Assembly: GCF_021513195.1 (NCBI RefSeq)
Contig: NZ_CP090974.1
Location: 2,244,001-2,308,000, forward strand
Length of the DNA stretch: 64,000 nt
DNA from: Shewanella sp. OMA3-2
Lineage (GTDB): Bacteria > Pseudomonadota > Gammaproteobacteria > Enterobacterales > Shewanellaceae
Reading direction: 5' to 3'
Position numbers and translations under genes: made by a program. The notes under the pieces are model-generated. The model searched no databases and had not been told where the DNA came from. It saw nothing but the letters and a program-made list of their open reading frames with translations. The stretch's first letter is position 1. Each line of letters starts with the position of its first letter. Below, piece by piece: positions 25,792 through 40,367 of this stretch.

Positions 25792-25839
25792 GATGTTAAA
25801 AATTTAATTGATGTTAAAGATTTAATTGGGGTTAAAGAC
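25792..25839. repeat. Short tandem repeat, 18-bp unit
   Basis: GATGTTAAAAATTTAATT is followed by GATGTTAAAGATTTAATT (one difference) and a partial third unit GGGGTTAAAGAC. It lies between the DUF2897 gene stop and the hairpin. No function is evident. Confidence 0.8.
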
Positions 25840-25859
25840 TCATCAATAACCAGTGAGCA

Positions 25860-26117
25860 TTAATCTACTTTAGTTGATGAATTATCTTTTTTGCTTGTAT
25901 CTGCATTGCTGATATTATGATCAGCATGAGTATTGCTATCTTGGTGTTCATCGCCATTGTTATCTTCGTTTTTACCCGAGGCAATACTTTTATCTTTGTG
26001 ATCACCTAGGTGTGGCATTTTAAATTTAGCGCTGTACTTTAATACGGCTAAATTACTGGCAATAACGCCAAGTACTAAACCAATAATAATCCACACTTCA
26101 AAGCCTGATAAATCCAT
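25860..26117 (-). CDS. DUF2897 family small membrane protein
   Basis: 85 aa. One N-terminal membrane helix (EVWIIIGLVLGVIASNLAVL, about residues 7-26), then LKYSAKFKMPHLG, which is the conserved part, and a hydrophilic Asp/Asn/Lys/His-rich tail of about 45 residues that is low-complexity. Function unknown. It starts about 20 bp after kdsB and is probably co-transcribed with it. Confidence 0.8.
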   Translation of the reverse strand: MDLSGFEVWIIIGLVLGVIASNLAVLKYSAKFKMPHLGDHKDKSIASGKNEDNNGDEHQDSNTHADHNISNADTSKKDNSSTKVD

Positions 26118-26137
26118 AATGGCGCTCCAAGATTTAG

Positions 26138-26875
26138 TTAATCAACCGCTAAGCGTAACTCACATTTGCGAATATCTTCAGGAGTATCCACTTCTGGCGA
26201 ATCAAATGCGCTGATCGCGATTTTTATTTTATGACCGTATTCTAATGCGCGCAGTTGCTCTAATTTTTCTAAGTCTTCTAACTTACCGAGTGGTAACTGG
26301 GCAAAGGCATTAACAAAACGTTTGGTGTAAGCATAAACCCCTAAATGTTTATACACAGGGTAGTCGTTGGTGTCACGGCCAAACGGAATGCGTGCGCGTG
26401 AGAAATACAGTGCGTTGAAATCATTATCAAACACCATTTTAACGTGCATTGGGTCGTCTAATTCTTTTTTATCAACGATTTCAAACCCTAAGGTCGCCAT
26501 TTCAAACTCACCAGGATGGCGCTCAAATAAGCTAATGATTTGCTCAATCGAAATAGGGTCAATTAGCGGTTGATCACCTTGAAGATTAATCACTAAATCA
26601 TCATCGTTAAGACCAAGCTGTTCAATGGCGTCATTAATGCGGTCTGTACCTGATGCTGCATCAGGACTGGTCATAACAACTTTGCCGCCAAAACCTTCAA
26701 CGGCATCTTTAATGCGGTCGTCGTCAGTGGCAACGTAAATATTGTCTAATCCTCTTGCTAATGAGGCTCGTTCGTAAACATGTTGGATCATCGGTTTACC
26801 ATTAATCGGTGCCAGTGGCTTTCCAGGAAAACGGCTAGAGCCATAGCGAGCTGGAATTAATAGAGTAACATTCAT
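26138..26875 (-). CDS. kdsB: CMP-Kdo8N (Kdo-type) cytidylyltransferase KdsB
   Basis: Activates the octulosonate sugar with CTP, giving the CMP-sugar used to build the LPS inner core. 245 aa starting [20 protein letters not shown], the nucleotide-binding loop of KdsB; LQGDQPLI and SGTDRI motifs follow. Next to kdnA and kdnB, whose products make 8-amino-3,8-dideoxy-Kdo, so this enzyme should favour the 8-amino sugar, as its Shewanella oneidensis homologue does. I chose the ATG at 26875 over the upstream in-frame start at 26884. Confidence 0.95.
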   Translation of the reverse strand: MNVTLLIPARYGSSRFPGKPLAPINGKPMIQHVYERASLARGLDNIYVATDDDRIKDAVEGFGGKVVMTSPDAASGTDRINDAIEQLGLNDDDLVINLQGDQPLIDPISIEQIISLFERHPGEFEMATLGFEIVDKKELDDPMHVKMVFDNDFNALYFSRARIPFGRDTNDYPVYKHLGVYAYTKRFVNAFAQLPLGKLEDLEKLEQLRALEYGHKIKIAISAFDSPEVDTPEDIRKCELRLAVD

Positions 26876-26904
26876 GGATAACAACCTACTTTAATGGTAA
26901 ACAA

Positions 26905-26923
26905 AAGGGCTCGTAGAGCCCTT
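26905..26923 (-). terminator. Hairpin between kdnB and kdsB
   Basis: AAGGGCTC and its complement with a 3-base loop, followed on the minus strand by TTTTGTTT. It should partly terminate kdnAB transcripts before kdsB. Confidence 0.6.
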
Positions 26924-26960
26924 AATATATTGCGAAATGGACCGAATCGCCTGTTTCGTA

Positions 26961-28055
<1,095 letters not shown>

Positions 28056-28108
28056 TTACTGTAAAAAGTACTGCCACTTCAAATGAGGTGACAGAAATAT
28101 AAGCTTAA

Positions 28109-29305
<1,197 letters not shown>

Positions 29306-29499
29306 CTAAAATTCTACGCATCTTTGCGTTTACATAAACCCGCTAATTATAACTAGGTTAGTGGGGAGACTGCGACAGTTATTGAAAAATAATTCATTTT
29401 TGTTTGCTGCTTATCATTTACGGATAAACCACACCTTGAAAATATATGTAGATATTACATCTTGTTATTGAGGTTTAATTCTGGCTATACTGATCGAAT

Positions 29500-29583
29500 C
29501 TTGTCGGAGTGCCTTTAAAGGCTGAGACCGTTAATTCGGGATCCGTTGAACCTGATCAGGCTAAAACCTGCGTAGGTAACAAG
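29500..29583 (+). promoter_or_regulatory. TPP riboswitch (THI element) upstream of thiC
   Basis: Closing stem CTTGT (29500-29504) with ACAAG (29579-29583), the pyrimidine-binding GGCTGAGA at 29520-29527, and the pyrophosphate-binding arm with CCTGATCAGG and GCGTAGG. These are the invariant parts of the TPP aptamer. It controls the thiC-thiDE-thiF-thiS-thiG-thiH operon, which is expected to be switched off by thiamine diphosphate. Confidence 0.97.
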
Positions 29584-29632
29584 CATAATAATCCTTGGCG
29601 ATTATTCATGCGTAAAACTGAAGTGGTTTTAC
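29583..29632 (+). promoter_or_regulatory. Expression-platform hairpins behind the TPP aptamer
   Basis: Directly after the aptamer, GCAT-A-ATAATC pairs with GATTAT-T-CATGC, then GTAAAAC pairs with GTTTTAC (29612-29632). No strong T run follows, and about 150 bases separate the second hairpin from the thiC ATG, so whether it acts on transcription or translation is not clear. Confidence 0.5.
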
Positions 29633-29645
29633 CATATTCAGTTAA

Positions 29646-31767
<2,122 letters not shown>

Positions 31768-31768
<1 letters not shown>

Positions 31769-33846
31769 TGGCTCCAACGATTCAACATACCCAGAGATCA
31801 GCTTGGCAGATCACACAAGATTTAGCGGAGCAAAATTCCGCTAAACAGAATAGTGCTTTGCCAATAGTGTGGACTATTGCAGGCTCAGACAGTGGTGGCG
31901 GAGCGGGCATTCAAGCCGACTTGGCCACTATTAATGACTTGCAATGTCATGGCTGCAGTGTCATTACCACGCTTACCGCTCAAAACTCAGTTAAGGTGGC
32001 ATTAGTTGAGGCTGTGTCAGAGAAAATGTTACTGGCGCAGCTCAACACGCTAGCTGCAGATATGCCACCTAAAGCGATTAAAATTGGTTTGCTTGCTAAT
32101 CAAGGTCAGCTTAATCAGTTGGCTAGTTGGTTACGGGACTTCAGTATTAATCGTACTCAAACACTGGCCGACGGGTCATCAATAGGGATTATTCTAGACC
32201 CTGTTATGGTAGCAAGCAGTGGTGATAAGCTTAATCAGCACAGGCTAGATTTTAGTCCGTTTAAAGGGGTGATTAGTTTGATTACCCCAAATCAGATGGA
32301 GTTAATTAGTCTATTTGAAGCAACAGAAGCTAAAGCGGCAAACGTTAGTGGGACTGATGATAAAGGTGGTCAAAATAAGCTAGCTAATATTCAAAGTAAC
32401 ACGCTTGATGGCATGGTTCATATGGCCAAGCAAGTGAGCGATTATTTTGACTGTAATATTGTTGCTAAAGGTGGCGATGCGCCATGGCAAGGCGATAAAG
32501 CCCATGATGTCTATATTAGCCAGCATGTAATAGGTGGCAGTATTGAGCATAATAACAGCGGGTTTATATTAAGCTCAAACCGAGTTAATACCGTGAATAA
32601 TCATGGTAGTGGTTGCACTTTATCATCAGCAATTGCCAGCTTTTTGGCACAAAATTTTGTTTTGCACGATGCTATCGTTTTAGCAAAAGCCTATGTTAAT
32701 AACGGCCTTAAGCACAGTACTAAACTGGGTCAAGGCCCTGGATGTTTAGCCAGAACCGGTTGGCCAACCTCGCTTGAATTAATGCCGCATATTGTAAAGT
32801 TAGCAGCAGATTCGACAACTACCGATACTGCGCCAGAAGGTGCAAGTCCCGCGGTTAAGTCAAAGCTGACAATTGAGCAGCAAGTTGAGGGTTCACAGGC
32901 TAAAACAGCTGCATTTAATTTCACCAAATTGTCGACGCCATTAGGCATTTACCCTGTAGTGTCGTCGGTAGATATGTTAGAGCAGTTATTGCAAGCGGGT
33001 TGTAAAACAGTGCAGCTGCGGATAAAACAAGATGCTGAATATCCACTTTCATCTTCTAATGACAAGGTGCACAGTTTTGTCGATGAACAGCACAAAGCTA
33101 TGTGGTTATCGAAATATGGCTCAGGGAACTCAATCTCAGCTCCGATAGCCTTAGCGCCGCTAATTGCCACTAACCACCACCTAGAAACGCACCAGTTAGA
33201 GCAACAGCAGCTGGAGCAACAAATACAGCGGGCAATTCAGCTAGGCCAAGACTTTAATGCCCAATTGTTTATTAATGATCATTGGCAGCTTGCGCTTAAG
33301 CATGGTGCATTTGGAGTACATTTAGGCCAAGAGGATGCCTTAGTTGCAGATTTATCAGCCCTTGCTGCAAATAATATCGCGCTTGGGTTATCTAGCCACA
33401 GTTACTTTGAAATACTGCTAGCGACTCAATTGCAGCCATCCTATATTGCCTTAGGGCATATATTTGCCACCACCACTAAACAGATGCCATCTAAGCCACA
33501 GGGGTTATCTAAACTGGCTTGTTATGTGTCGCTATTAAATGGCCATTATCCTACCGTAGCTATCGGGGGAATTGATGGTGATTGCTTAAAAGAGGTTGCC
33601 GAAACAGGCGTAAATAATGTTGCTGTGGTGCGAGCGATAACCCAGGCCAAAGATACCACAGTTGCCTATAAAAGCTTGAGTGAGCAATGGCAGCAATTAA
33701 CCGAGCCGTCATTTCAAACTGAAACAACACAGCAAACTGAATCGACTTCTCAAACCAGATCGACTCCGCCAACTCAGTCTGAACGACAAACCCAGTACCA
33801 AGACGTTGACATTACCGCTACCCAAACGCATTTGGAGGGCATATGA
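31768..33846 (+). CDS. thiDE: Fused HMP-P kinase / thiamine phosphate synthase ThiDE
   Basis: Two enzymes in one chain of 692 aa. Residues 30-335 are ThiD (HMP and HMP-P kinase) with IAGSDSGGGAGIQADLATI; residues 385-650 are ThiE, which joins HMP-PP and HET-P to thiamine phosphate, with VQLRIK, FINDHWQLALKHGAFGVHLG and YPTVAIGGIDG. The ThiE part carries an insertion of about 55 residues after VQLRIK, not present in E. coli ThiE. The last 45 residues are a Gln/Thr/Ser-rich tail of unknown role. Its ATG overlaps the thiC stop by one base. Confidence 0.93.
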
Positions 33847-34658
33847 AAGTCAGCCTAAATGATCATGAATACATTCGGTATTCAAAACAAATGTTACTGA
33901 CAGATGTGTCTGAACAAGGCCAGTTAGCCTTGATGAATGCTACCGCTATTATCGTAGGAGTTGGTGGTTTAGGGCAGCTGGTGGCGCAATACTTAGCTGC
34001 ATCTGGAGTGAGTATAATTCATCTTATTGATGGCGATAAAGTGGAGCTGTCTAACTTGCCTAGACAAATATTGTTTAATATCGATGATATAGGGATTAAT
34101 AAAGCCAGTGTTGCTGTGAAAAAATTACATCAAAGGAATGTGAATTGTGACTTGAGCGCTCATCAGGTGTTGATTGGTGCAGATAATTATCAAGCATTGT
34201 TTAACAGCCTGATACCAACATCTTTACCCGCTAATGGCACTTCGTCTGTCGTATTGTTTGACTGTAGCGACAACTTTGCGACCCGGCAATTAGTTAATCG
34301 GATCGCAATTGAATATAAATTGCCGCTGATCAGTGCATCAATATCTGCCGATCAAGGCCAATGGTTCGCCTATCTACCTTTGGCTGCATCGTCTGCGTCG
34401 CAAACTTCAACCATCAATCTTCACGGTTGCTATCACTGCGTTTATCCATCCGACAGCATATTAAGCCAAAATTGTAGCCAAGCAGGGGTGTTAGGCCCAG
34501 CAGTTGGCGTTATGGCATCAATGCAGGCATTAGCTGGTATGAATCAGATTATTGGCCGGCCAATAGAGTACGGTGTGTTACATCGTTTTGATGCGAAAAG
34601 ATTATCCTGGTCAAAAGCCAAAATGAATATTGATAAGCATTGCTATGTTTGCCAGTAA
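33843..34658 (+). CDS. thiF: Sulfur-carrier adenylyltransferase ThiF
   Basis: Adenylates the C-terminal glycine of ThiS before thiocarboxylation. 271 aa with the nucleotide loop GVGGLGQLVAQYLAASG (about 39-55), DGDKVELSNLPRQILF, DCSDNFATR, and two zinc-binding Cys pairs, CYHC and CYVC at the C-terminus. Starts inside the thiDE stop (ATGA). Confidence 0.95.
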   Translation: MKVSLNDHEYIRYSKQMLLTDVSEQGQLALMNATAIIVGVGGLGQLVAQYLAASGVSIIHLIDGDKVELSNLPRQILFNIDDIGINKASVAVKKLHQRNVNCDLSAHQVLIGADNYQALFNSLIPTSLPANGTSSVVLFDCSDNFATRQLVNRIAIEYKLPLISASISADQGQWFAYLPLAASSASQTSTINLHGCYHCVYPSDSILSQNCSQAGVLGPAVGVMASMQALAGMNQIIGRPIEYGVLHRFDAKRLSWSKAKMNIDKHCYVCQ

Positions 34659-34767
34659 CGGTTAGCTCAGTGCTGATAAAAGTCGCTGACTAAGTTTACT
34701 GATAAAGCGAGACAGATCAAAGTTGTTGAAAAGTAATACTAACAAACAGAATAGTTAAGGTGCAGTG

Positions 34768-34971
34768 ATGATTGAAATCAACATCAATGGAGAGCTTCAG
34801 CGTCTTCAACCCAATACCTCATTAGCCCAAGTGCTAATGCTAAAACAAATAGAGCCCAAAAGCGTTGCACTTGTGGTTAATCAGCAAATCATACCACGCA
34901 GCGAGTGGCATCAATACCAATGCCAAGCTAATGATCAAGTTGAATTTTTTTCCGCCGTAGCAGGAGGGTAA
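34768..34971 (+). CDS. thiS: Sulfur carrier protein ThiS
   Basis: 67-aa ubiquitin-like carrier ending in the required GlyGly (FFSAVAGG). The ATG at 34768 has AAGG seven bases upstream; a GTG one codon earlier is the alternative. Provides the sulfur for the thiazole. It lies 109 bp after thiF and one base before thiG. Confidence 0.95.
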   Translation: MIEININGELQRLQPNTSLAQVLMLKQIEPKSVALVVNQQIIPRSEWHQYQCQANDQVEFFSAVAGG

Positions 34972-34972
34972 T

Positions 34973-35749
34973 ATGTTAACGATAGCCGATCATCAATTTG
35001 AATCCCGCCTATTCACTGGTACAGGTAAGTTTGCTAATTCGGCCACTATGTTGGCCTCTATCGAAGCGTCAAAGTCACAGTTAGTGACGCTAGCGATGAA
35101 GCGTATCGATTTCAAAAATGGACTGGATGATTTACTCAGGCCATTGCAGCAATTAGGGGTAAAACTATTACCTAATACTGCGGGCGCAAGAAATGCCAAA
35201 GAGGCCATTTTTGCCGCCGAGCTTGCCTATGAAATGCTAGGCACCAAATGGATTAAGTTAGAAATTCATCCCGATCCAAAATACTTAATGCCCGATCCTA
35301 TAGAGACATTAATTGCTGCTAAAGCGTTATGTGAAAAAGGCTTTATTGTTTTGCCCTATATTCATGCTGACCCAGTATTGTGCCGGCGTTTAGAAGAAGT
35401 GGGCTGCGCTGCAGTGATGCCACTGGGAAGCCCTATTGGCAGTAATCAAGGCTTAGCCACACAAGCCTTTTTAAAAATCATTATTGAGCAGTCAAGCATA
35501 CCAGTGATTGTGGATGCTGGTATCGGTGCACCTTCACAAGCCTGTCATGCAATGGAGATGGGAGCCGATGCTGTGTTAGTAAATACCGCCATTGCCAGCA
35601 GCGCTAATCCTGTTTCAATGGCCGATTGCTTTAAAAAGGCAGTCCAAAGTGGTCGACAAGCTTATGAGGCAGGCCTGGGGGCGGTTAGCGCTAATGCTCA
35701 AAATACCAGTCCGTTAACCGGTTTTTTAACCTCTGGGTCGGTTAGCTAA
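34973..35749 (+). CDS. thiG: Thiazole synthase ThiG
   Basis: Builds the thiazole ring from DXP, dehydroglycine and ThiS thiocarboxylate. 258 aa: [18 protein letters not shown] near 9-26, the Schiff-base region [22 protein letters not shown], and the phosphate-binding [13 protein letters not shown]. The stop overlaps the thiH ATG by one base. Confidence 0.96.
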   Translation: MLTIADHQFESRLFTGTGKFANSATMLASIEASKSQLVTLAMKRIDFKNGLDDLLRPLQQLGVKLLPNTAGARNAKEAIFAAELAYEMLGTKWIKLEIHPDPKYLMPDPIETLIAAKALCEKGFIVLPYIHADPVLCRRLEEVGCAAVMPLGSPIGSNQGLATQAFLKIIIEQSSIPVIVDAGIGAPSQACHAMEMGADAVLVNTAIASSANPVSMADCFKKAVQSGRQAYEAGLGAVSANAQNTSPLTGFLTSGSVS

Positions 35750-36861
35750 TGCGCTATTCAGACCAATTTAATCAGCTTAATATTGATGATTTATCAATGA
35801 AACTGTATGCCTGCTCAGCCAAAGATGTAGAGCGAGCATTACAGTATCCAAGTGGCGATCTAAACAGTTTAATGGCGCTGTTATCGCCCGCGGCACAGCC
35901 GTATATTGAGCAAATGGCACAGCAGTCGGCTCGTTTAACTCGACAGCGTTTTGGGGCTAACTTAGGTTTGTACTTACCATTATATTTATCAAATTTGTGC
36001 GCCAATGAATGTGATTACTGTGGTTTTACTATGAGTAATAAAATCAAACGCAAAACCTTAAACGATGATGAAATTTTAGCCGAAGTGGCTATCATTAAAT
36101 CCCGTGGTTTTGACTCTATTTTGTTAGTTTCTGGCGAACATGAAACCAAAGTTGGTATCGAATATTTTGCTCACGTTTTACCGCAAATAAAGCAGCATTT
36201 TAGTTATGTGGCAATGGAGGTTCAGCCGCTTGAAACAGATGAGTATCGTCGTCTAGTTTCCCAAGGGTTAGATGCTGTAATGGTTTATCAAGAAACCTAT
36301 CGGGCGCGCACGTACGCAAAACATCATACCCGCGGTAAAAAACAAGATTTTAATTATCGTCTCGATACGCCTGACAGGGTGGCAGAGTCAGGCGTAGATA
36401 AAATTGGGTTAGGTGTGCTGTTAGGGTTAGATGACTGGCGTATCGATGCGTTATTAATGGGGTATCATCTTGATTACCTTGAGCGACAATACTGGCGGAC
36501 TCGCTACAGTATTTCACTGCCAAGATTACGCCCATGCACAGGGGGAATTGAACCTAAAGTAGTGTTAACTGATATAGGTTTAGTGCAAATGATTTGTGCA
36601 TTTAGACTGTTTAATCATCAGCTTGATATTAGTTTATCCACCCGTGAAACACCTGAGTTTAGGGATAACTTATTGCCCCTTGGGATAACCAATATCAGTG
36701 CGGGCAGTTCAACCCAACCAGGCGGTTATCAGCAGCCTGATAGTCAGTTGGATCAGTTTGAAATAAGCGACCAGCGTAATGTCGAACAGGTGATAATAGC
36801 CATGCAACAAAAGGGCTTTAATCCTGTGTTTAAAGATTGGGAAAATAGCTGGATAAAATGA
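35749..36861 (+). CDS. thiH: 2-iminoacetate synthase ThiH
   Basis: Radical SAM tyrosine lyase making dehydroglycine for ThiG in anaerobic-type thiazole synthesis. 370 aa with the CX3CX2C cluster in NLCANECDYCGFTMSNK (about 83-99) and GLGVLLGLDDWR. The last gene of the thi operon. I see no clear terminator; a promoter and Shine-Dalgarno for the next gene follow in about 80 bp. Confidence 0.96.
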   Translation: MRYSDQFNQLNIDDLSMKLYACSAKDVERALQYPSGDLNSLMALLSPAAQPYIEQMAQQSARLTRQRFGANLGLYLPLYLSNLCANECDYCGFTMSNKIKRKTLNDDEILAEVAIIKSRGFDSILLVSGEHETKVGIEYFAHVLPQIKQHFSYVAMEVQPLETDEYRRLVSQGLDAVMVYQETYRARTYAKHHTRGKKQDFNYRLDTPDRVAESGVDKIGLGVLLGLDDWRIDALLMGYHLDYLERQYWRTRYSISLPRLRPCTGGIEPKVVLTDIGLVQMICAFRLFNHQLDISLSTRETPEFRDNLLPLGITNISAGSSTQPGGYQQPDSQLDQFEISDQRNVEQVIIAMQQKGFNPVFKDWENSWIK

Positions 36862-36943
36862 TAATTGAAATGGTTAAATACTGTACATTTTAGCCAGTGT
36901 GAGCGATACTGAGTGAAGTTTTTTGGTTATTAGAGGACGTATT

Positions 36944-37225
36944 ATGCAAATTCAATCCGCGTATTCATCGGGCGTTCAAGGTTTACAAAATTCACAACAA
37001 GGTCTGGCGCAGGCAACTACCGCTGTAGCAGCGCCCGATCCTAAGCCGACAGGACCTGCGGCTCAACAGGACACGGTAACATTAAGTAGCCAAGCTGTTG
37101 CACAGTCAGATAAAACCAGCGCATTAGTGTCTGCGGTTGAATCAAGACAGCAGGGCGAAGCTTCAGTTAAAGTGATAGAAGCCGCCACCGAAACGGTTGG
37201 CAGCATCATCAATATTGAGGCCTAA
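36944..37225 (+). CDS. Small Gln/Ala-rich protein, function unknown
   Basis: 93 aa starting at the ATG at 36944, preceded by GAGGA. It has a disordered centre (AAPDPKPTGPAAQQDTVTLS) and a C-terminal amphipathic helix (ASVKVIEAATETVGSIINIE) that resembles the C-terminal helices of flagellar rod/hook proteins; that likeness is only an impression. It lies 73 bp before the SprA-type gene and is probably co-transcribed. No signal peptide. Confidence 0.7.
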   Translation: MQIQSAYSSGVQGLQNSQQGLAQATTAVAAPDPKPTGPAAQQDTVTLSSQAVAQSDKTSALVSAVESRQQGEASVKVIEAATETVGSIINIEA

Positions 37226-37298
37226 TGAGGTAAGTGAGCGGTGACCGTTTAATCAGTATTTAGCGCCACAGCAACACTTATTTCACTTGTGATGAAAA

Positions 37299-38867
37299 AT
37301 GGACATTCGTCAATCAAGCTTAGCAACCAGTAATTTTCAACCTGCGACGAGTCAATCTAAGCAGGTTGAAGTCGTTTCTGCTTCAAGCTTAGCTTCAGCA
37401 AACTTGGCTTCAACCAGTTCAGTATCAACCAGTGCGGCTTCAAGCGCCCGTTTAGCTGCCAATGTGGCAGTTACCACGGCTAGGCCAATTGCTAAATCAA
37501 CCGTTACACCAACGGCTCCTGCTGTTAGCCAAAATGTATCGCCAGTGTTGACTACTTCTGCCGTTAAAACAGCAAGTTTTGCTACTGTATCGGCTATCAA
37601 CACCAATAGCGTCGCAGCCAATCAAACTCCTAGTGTTCCCCCGACTAACAGTTCCAGTGTTAGTCCATCTAATGGATTTAATTTACGCACAGGGGCAAGT
37701 CATGTTGCGGCAATTAATCCTGCCCAAATAGCTAAACCTGAAGTCAGCCAAGCAAGTACTGTTAATCAAGCAAGTACTATTAATGTTGATGCAATACAAG
37801 CAGTCAATATTTTTGCCACAACAGAACCTAGTGAAACAGAATCTACTAATACCAAAACCGATTATCAGCAGTTGTTTCAACAGCAAACACAAACCGAGCC
37901 CAATGCGGAAGTTGAAAAAGAGCGCATTAACCCTTTTGAAGATAAAACCCCGCCAAGTGAGATTAATACCGGGTTTAGTCAAAGTGCTGTTAGTCAGAGT
38001 GCGGTTAATCAAGATCCCGATAATCGTCAGCAAGACGCTCAAGTAAACGATCAAGCGCAACAAGCAGAACAAGCTTCAACATCAGAACAAGCCATTGCAG
38101 CTGAGCAACAAAAACAGCAGCAACAAGCGCAAGAACAACAGAAACAGCAAGCTAGCGATCAAGTAGAACAGCAGCAACAAAAAATTGTTCAAGCTGAACA
38201 ACAGCAGGTAAGTGAACTGTCAAAGCGTGATATTGAAGTAAAAACACACGAACAAGCCCACAAAGCTGTGGGGGGAATGTTTGCTCAAAGTCCTTCTTAT
38301 TCTTACGAAAAAGGCCCTGACGGCAAACGTTATGCGGTTGATGGTGAAGTTCAAATTGATGTCGGTGTAATAGCCGGTGATCCACAAGCAACCTTCAATA
38401 AAATGCAGAAAGTATACGCAGCTGCAATGGCGCCTAACCAGCCATCTAGTGCCGATATTCGTGTCGCAGCAGAAGCAGTGCAGCGAATGAATCAAGCTAA
38501 AGCTGAGATGGCAGATTTACGTCAGGAAAAAATAATACCCGCTGAAAATATTCAGCATATCAATGAATTAGCTAATACCTATAAGCAGGCTGATGCGGAA
38601 CAAAATGGATTTCAGCAGTCGCAGTTAGCGCCTTTTACCTTGGCAGCAAATAACAAAACGGCTTCAGTGGGAGTCAATTCGCCTGAGTTACAAGCTGATC
38701 CTAAAAGTCGTTTTAGTCAAAAGATGGCTGAATCACAAGACACCCAAACACCTCAAGTACCACTAGCAACCTTAGCTTATTTACAAAACCAAGCAGATCC
38801 CAAAACTTCCGCATCTAACTCTGCAATGTACGATAAATCACGTCAGGCATTAGCTTTTTCAGTATAA
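37299..38867 (+). CDS. SprA-related putative metalloprotease
   Basis: 522 aa. The first 290 residues are low-complexity Ser/Thr/Ala/Val then Gln/Glu-rich, likely disordered. The conserved SprA-related domain spans about 305-400, with the zincin-like HEQAH in VKTHEQAHKAVGG (about residues 317-321), YEKGPDGKRYAVDGEVQID and a helical AAMAPNQPSSADIRVAAEA. HEXXH normally binds zinc, with the Glu catalytic. The substrate is unknown and I see no signal peptide. Its end overlaps the convergent LysR gene by 25 bp. Confidence 0.8.
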   Translation: MDIRQSSLATSNFQPATSQSKQVEVVSASSLASANLASTSSVSTSAASSARLAANVAVTTARPIAKSTVTPTAPAVSQNVSPVLTTSAVKTASFATVSAINTNSVAANQTPSVPPTNSSSVSPSNGFNLRTGASHVAAINPAQIAKPEVSQASTVNQASTINVDAIQAVNIFATTEPSETESTNTKTDYQQLFQQQTQTEPNAEVEKERINPFEDKTPPSEINTGFSQSAVSQSAVNQDPDNRQQDAQVNDQAQQAEQASTSEQAIAAEQQKQQQQAQEQQKQQASDQVEQQQQKIVQAEQQQVSELSKRDIEVKTHEQAHKAVGGMFAQSPSYSYEKGPDGKRYAVDGEVQIDVGVIAGDPQATFNKMQKVYAAAMAPNQPSSADIRVAAEAVQRMNQAKAEMADLRQEKIIPAENIQHINELANTYKQADAEQNGFQQSQLAPFTLAANNKTASVGVNSPELQADPKSRFSQKMAESQDTQTPQVPLATLAYLQNQADPKTSASNSAMYDKSRQALAFSV

Positions 38868-39766
38868 CGCTGACTTGTTTCTATTTGATGCTGCAATAAA
38901 ATCAAACTTTCTAATAAACGACAGGCAGGGCCTTGTCGGTCTCTATTAGGCACAATCAAATTTAAGGTTATTCTGCGTTGATAACTGCCATGCAGTTTCA
39001 ATTTATGTAACTTACCTTGCTGTAAGTCATGTTCAACTAAAAAGTTGGGGATCCAACAAAACCCTAGCTGGCGGCCTAAAATTACCTTGGCTTCATGAAA
39101 GTTAGATACGGTAATACGTTGTTCTGCTTTTAGCCAACCAATATCATTCATCGAGTTTGACCCAGTATCTTTAATCACTATCTGCAAATGCTGTGCAAGC
39201 TGTTTTTCATCTTCAATACTGTCTAACTGAGCCAATGGATGGTTAGGGTGACACACTAATTCAAAATCACATTCACATAGTGGTTGCGCTAAATGTCCCC
39301 GTGGTGGGGTAGCACAAATAGCAATATTAACCATCTGCTGATTAATTAAATCATGGGTGCCTGAAATAACTGAATCAAGCACAGACACGCGTGTACCACG
39401 ACTGAGGGGAATAAATGCTTCAAGCGCATCGACTAACTTTTCAGTAGGGTAAATAATCTCTTTGGCTATGGTTAAACTTGGCTCCCAGCCTTGACCTAAG
39501 TTAGTGGCAAGCTGCTCGAGTTCATCTACAGATTGGGTTAAATGACGTGATCGACGCAGTAATACTTCACCTTGTTCAGTCAGATAGGCTTTACGACCTT
39601 TTACTTCTAATAACTGAATACCTAATTGATGCTGTAATTTTGCCACCGCATGGTTGAGTGATGATTGGCTTTTATTAAGTTGTTCGGCTGCTTGAGCATA
39701 ACCACCATGATCAACCACAGCTTGTAAAATTCGCCATTGCTCAAGGGTTGATTTAGCACGAGTCAT
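38843..39766 (-). CDS. LysR family transcriptional regulator
   Basis: 307 aa. Winged helix-turn-helix in residues 8-66 (ILQAVVDHGGYAQAAEQLNK, SQSSLNHAVAKLQHQLG) then a periplasmic-binding-fold effector domain of about 210 residues. The target is not evident: neither flanking gene is divergent and related. The 3' end overlaps the SprA-type gene by 25 bp in convergent orientation, with no room for a terminator between them. Confidence 0.92.
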   Translation of the reverse strand: MTRAKSTLEQWRILQAVVDHGGYAQAAEQLNKSQSSLNHAVAKLQHQLGIQLLEVKGRKAYLTEQGEVLLRRSRHLTQSVDELEQLATNLGQGWEPSLTIAKEIIYPTEKLVDALEAFIPLSRGTRVSVLDSVISGTHDLINQQMVNIAICATPPRGHLAQPLCECDFELVCHPNHPLAQLDSIEDEKQLAQHLQIVIKDTGSNSMNDIGWLKAEQRITVSNFHEAKVILGRQLGFCWIPNFLVEHDLQQGKLHKLKLHGSYQRRITLNLIVPNRDRQGPACRLLESLILLQHQIETSQRYTEKANA

Positions 39767-39962
39767 ATAAAAGCCTTTATAGTTAAATTCAGTTAGTTGA
39801 ATGGCGTTAACCAGTACTCAGATAGTAGCATTTTGCAGCACAAAGCATAGTAGGAAGGGCGCTTTTAAAATCTGTTTTGGGTATGGATTCACTTTATCGT
39901 TATGCTTTACTTGTACAATTTCTGGGTAGACTTGTTTGTTAGCGCCTAATGTTAAAATTGAT

Positions 39963-40367
39963 CTAAGCCCCAAGCAATGGTAAATGTTTGATACTTTTGT
40001 ATTGCAGTGACAGCGTTAAACAATGTTCAATCACTTTAGTTGGAAGCGGACAATTAACGTTTAATACTATGGCTCTATTTCCCTGATATTGAATAACATC
40101 TGGATACAGCTCTCTAAATGTATCAACCAGTTTAGTGTTGCAGTTGAAAAAAATGAAATACTGCTCGGGGTATTTAGCTTTCCAGTCAATTCTTATCGGA
40201 CTACCATTTTTAACCGCGTAACTCGGTTCACCCCATTTTAAAGTTTCTTCAACTTCACCTAAATTATGGTGACTGGCTATGTCGAAAATTAGCCTACGCA
40301 AATAAATTAATAATGGCTTTATCTGTTGAGGGTAGCTTTCAAATTTGTGTTGAACATCCATTTTCAT
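39963..40367 (-). CDS. DUF1801 domain protein
   Basis: 134 aa of the YdhG-like/DUF1801 fold: YPQQIKPLLIYLRRLIFDIA, EETLKWGEPSYAVKNGSPI and a C-terminal helix. The domain also occurs in iron-uptake-linked proteins but has no defined reaction. A lone gene upstream of the LysR gene (about 200 bp apart) on the same strand. Confidence 0.8.
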   Translation of the reverse strand: MKMDVQHKFESYPQQIKPLLIYLRRLIFDIASHHNLGEVEETLKWGEPSYAVKNGSPIRIDWKAKYPEQYFIFFNCNTKLVDTFRELYPDVIQYQGNRAIVLNVNCPLPTKVIEHCLTLSLQYKSIKHLPLLGA

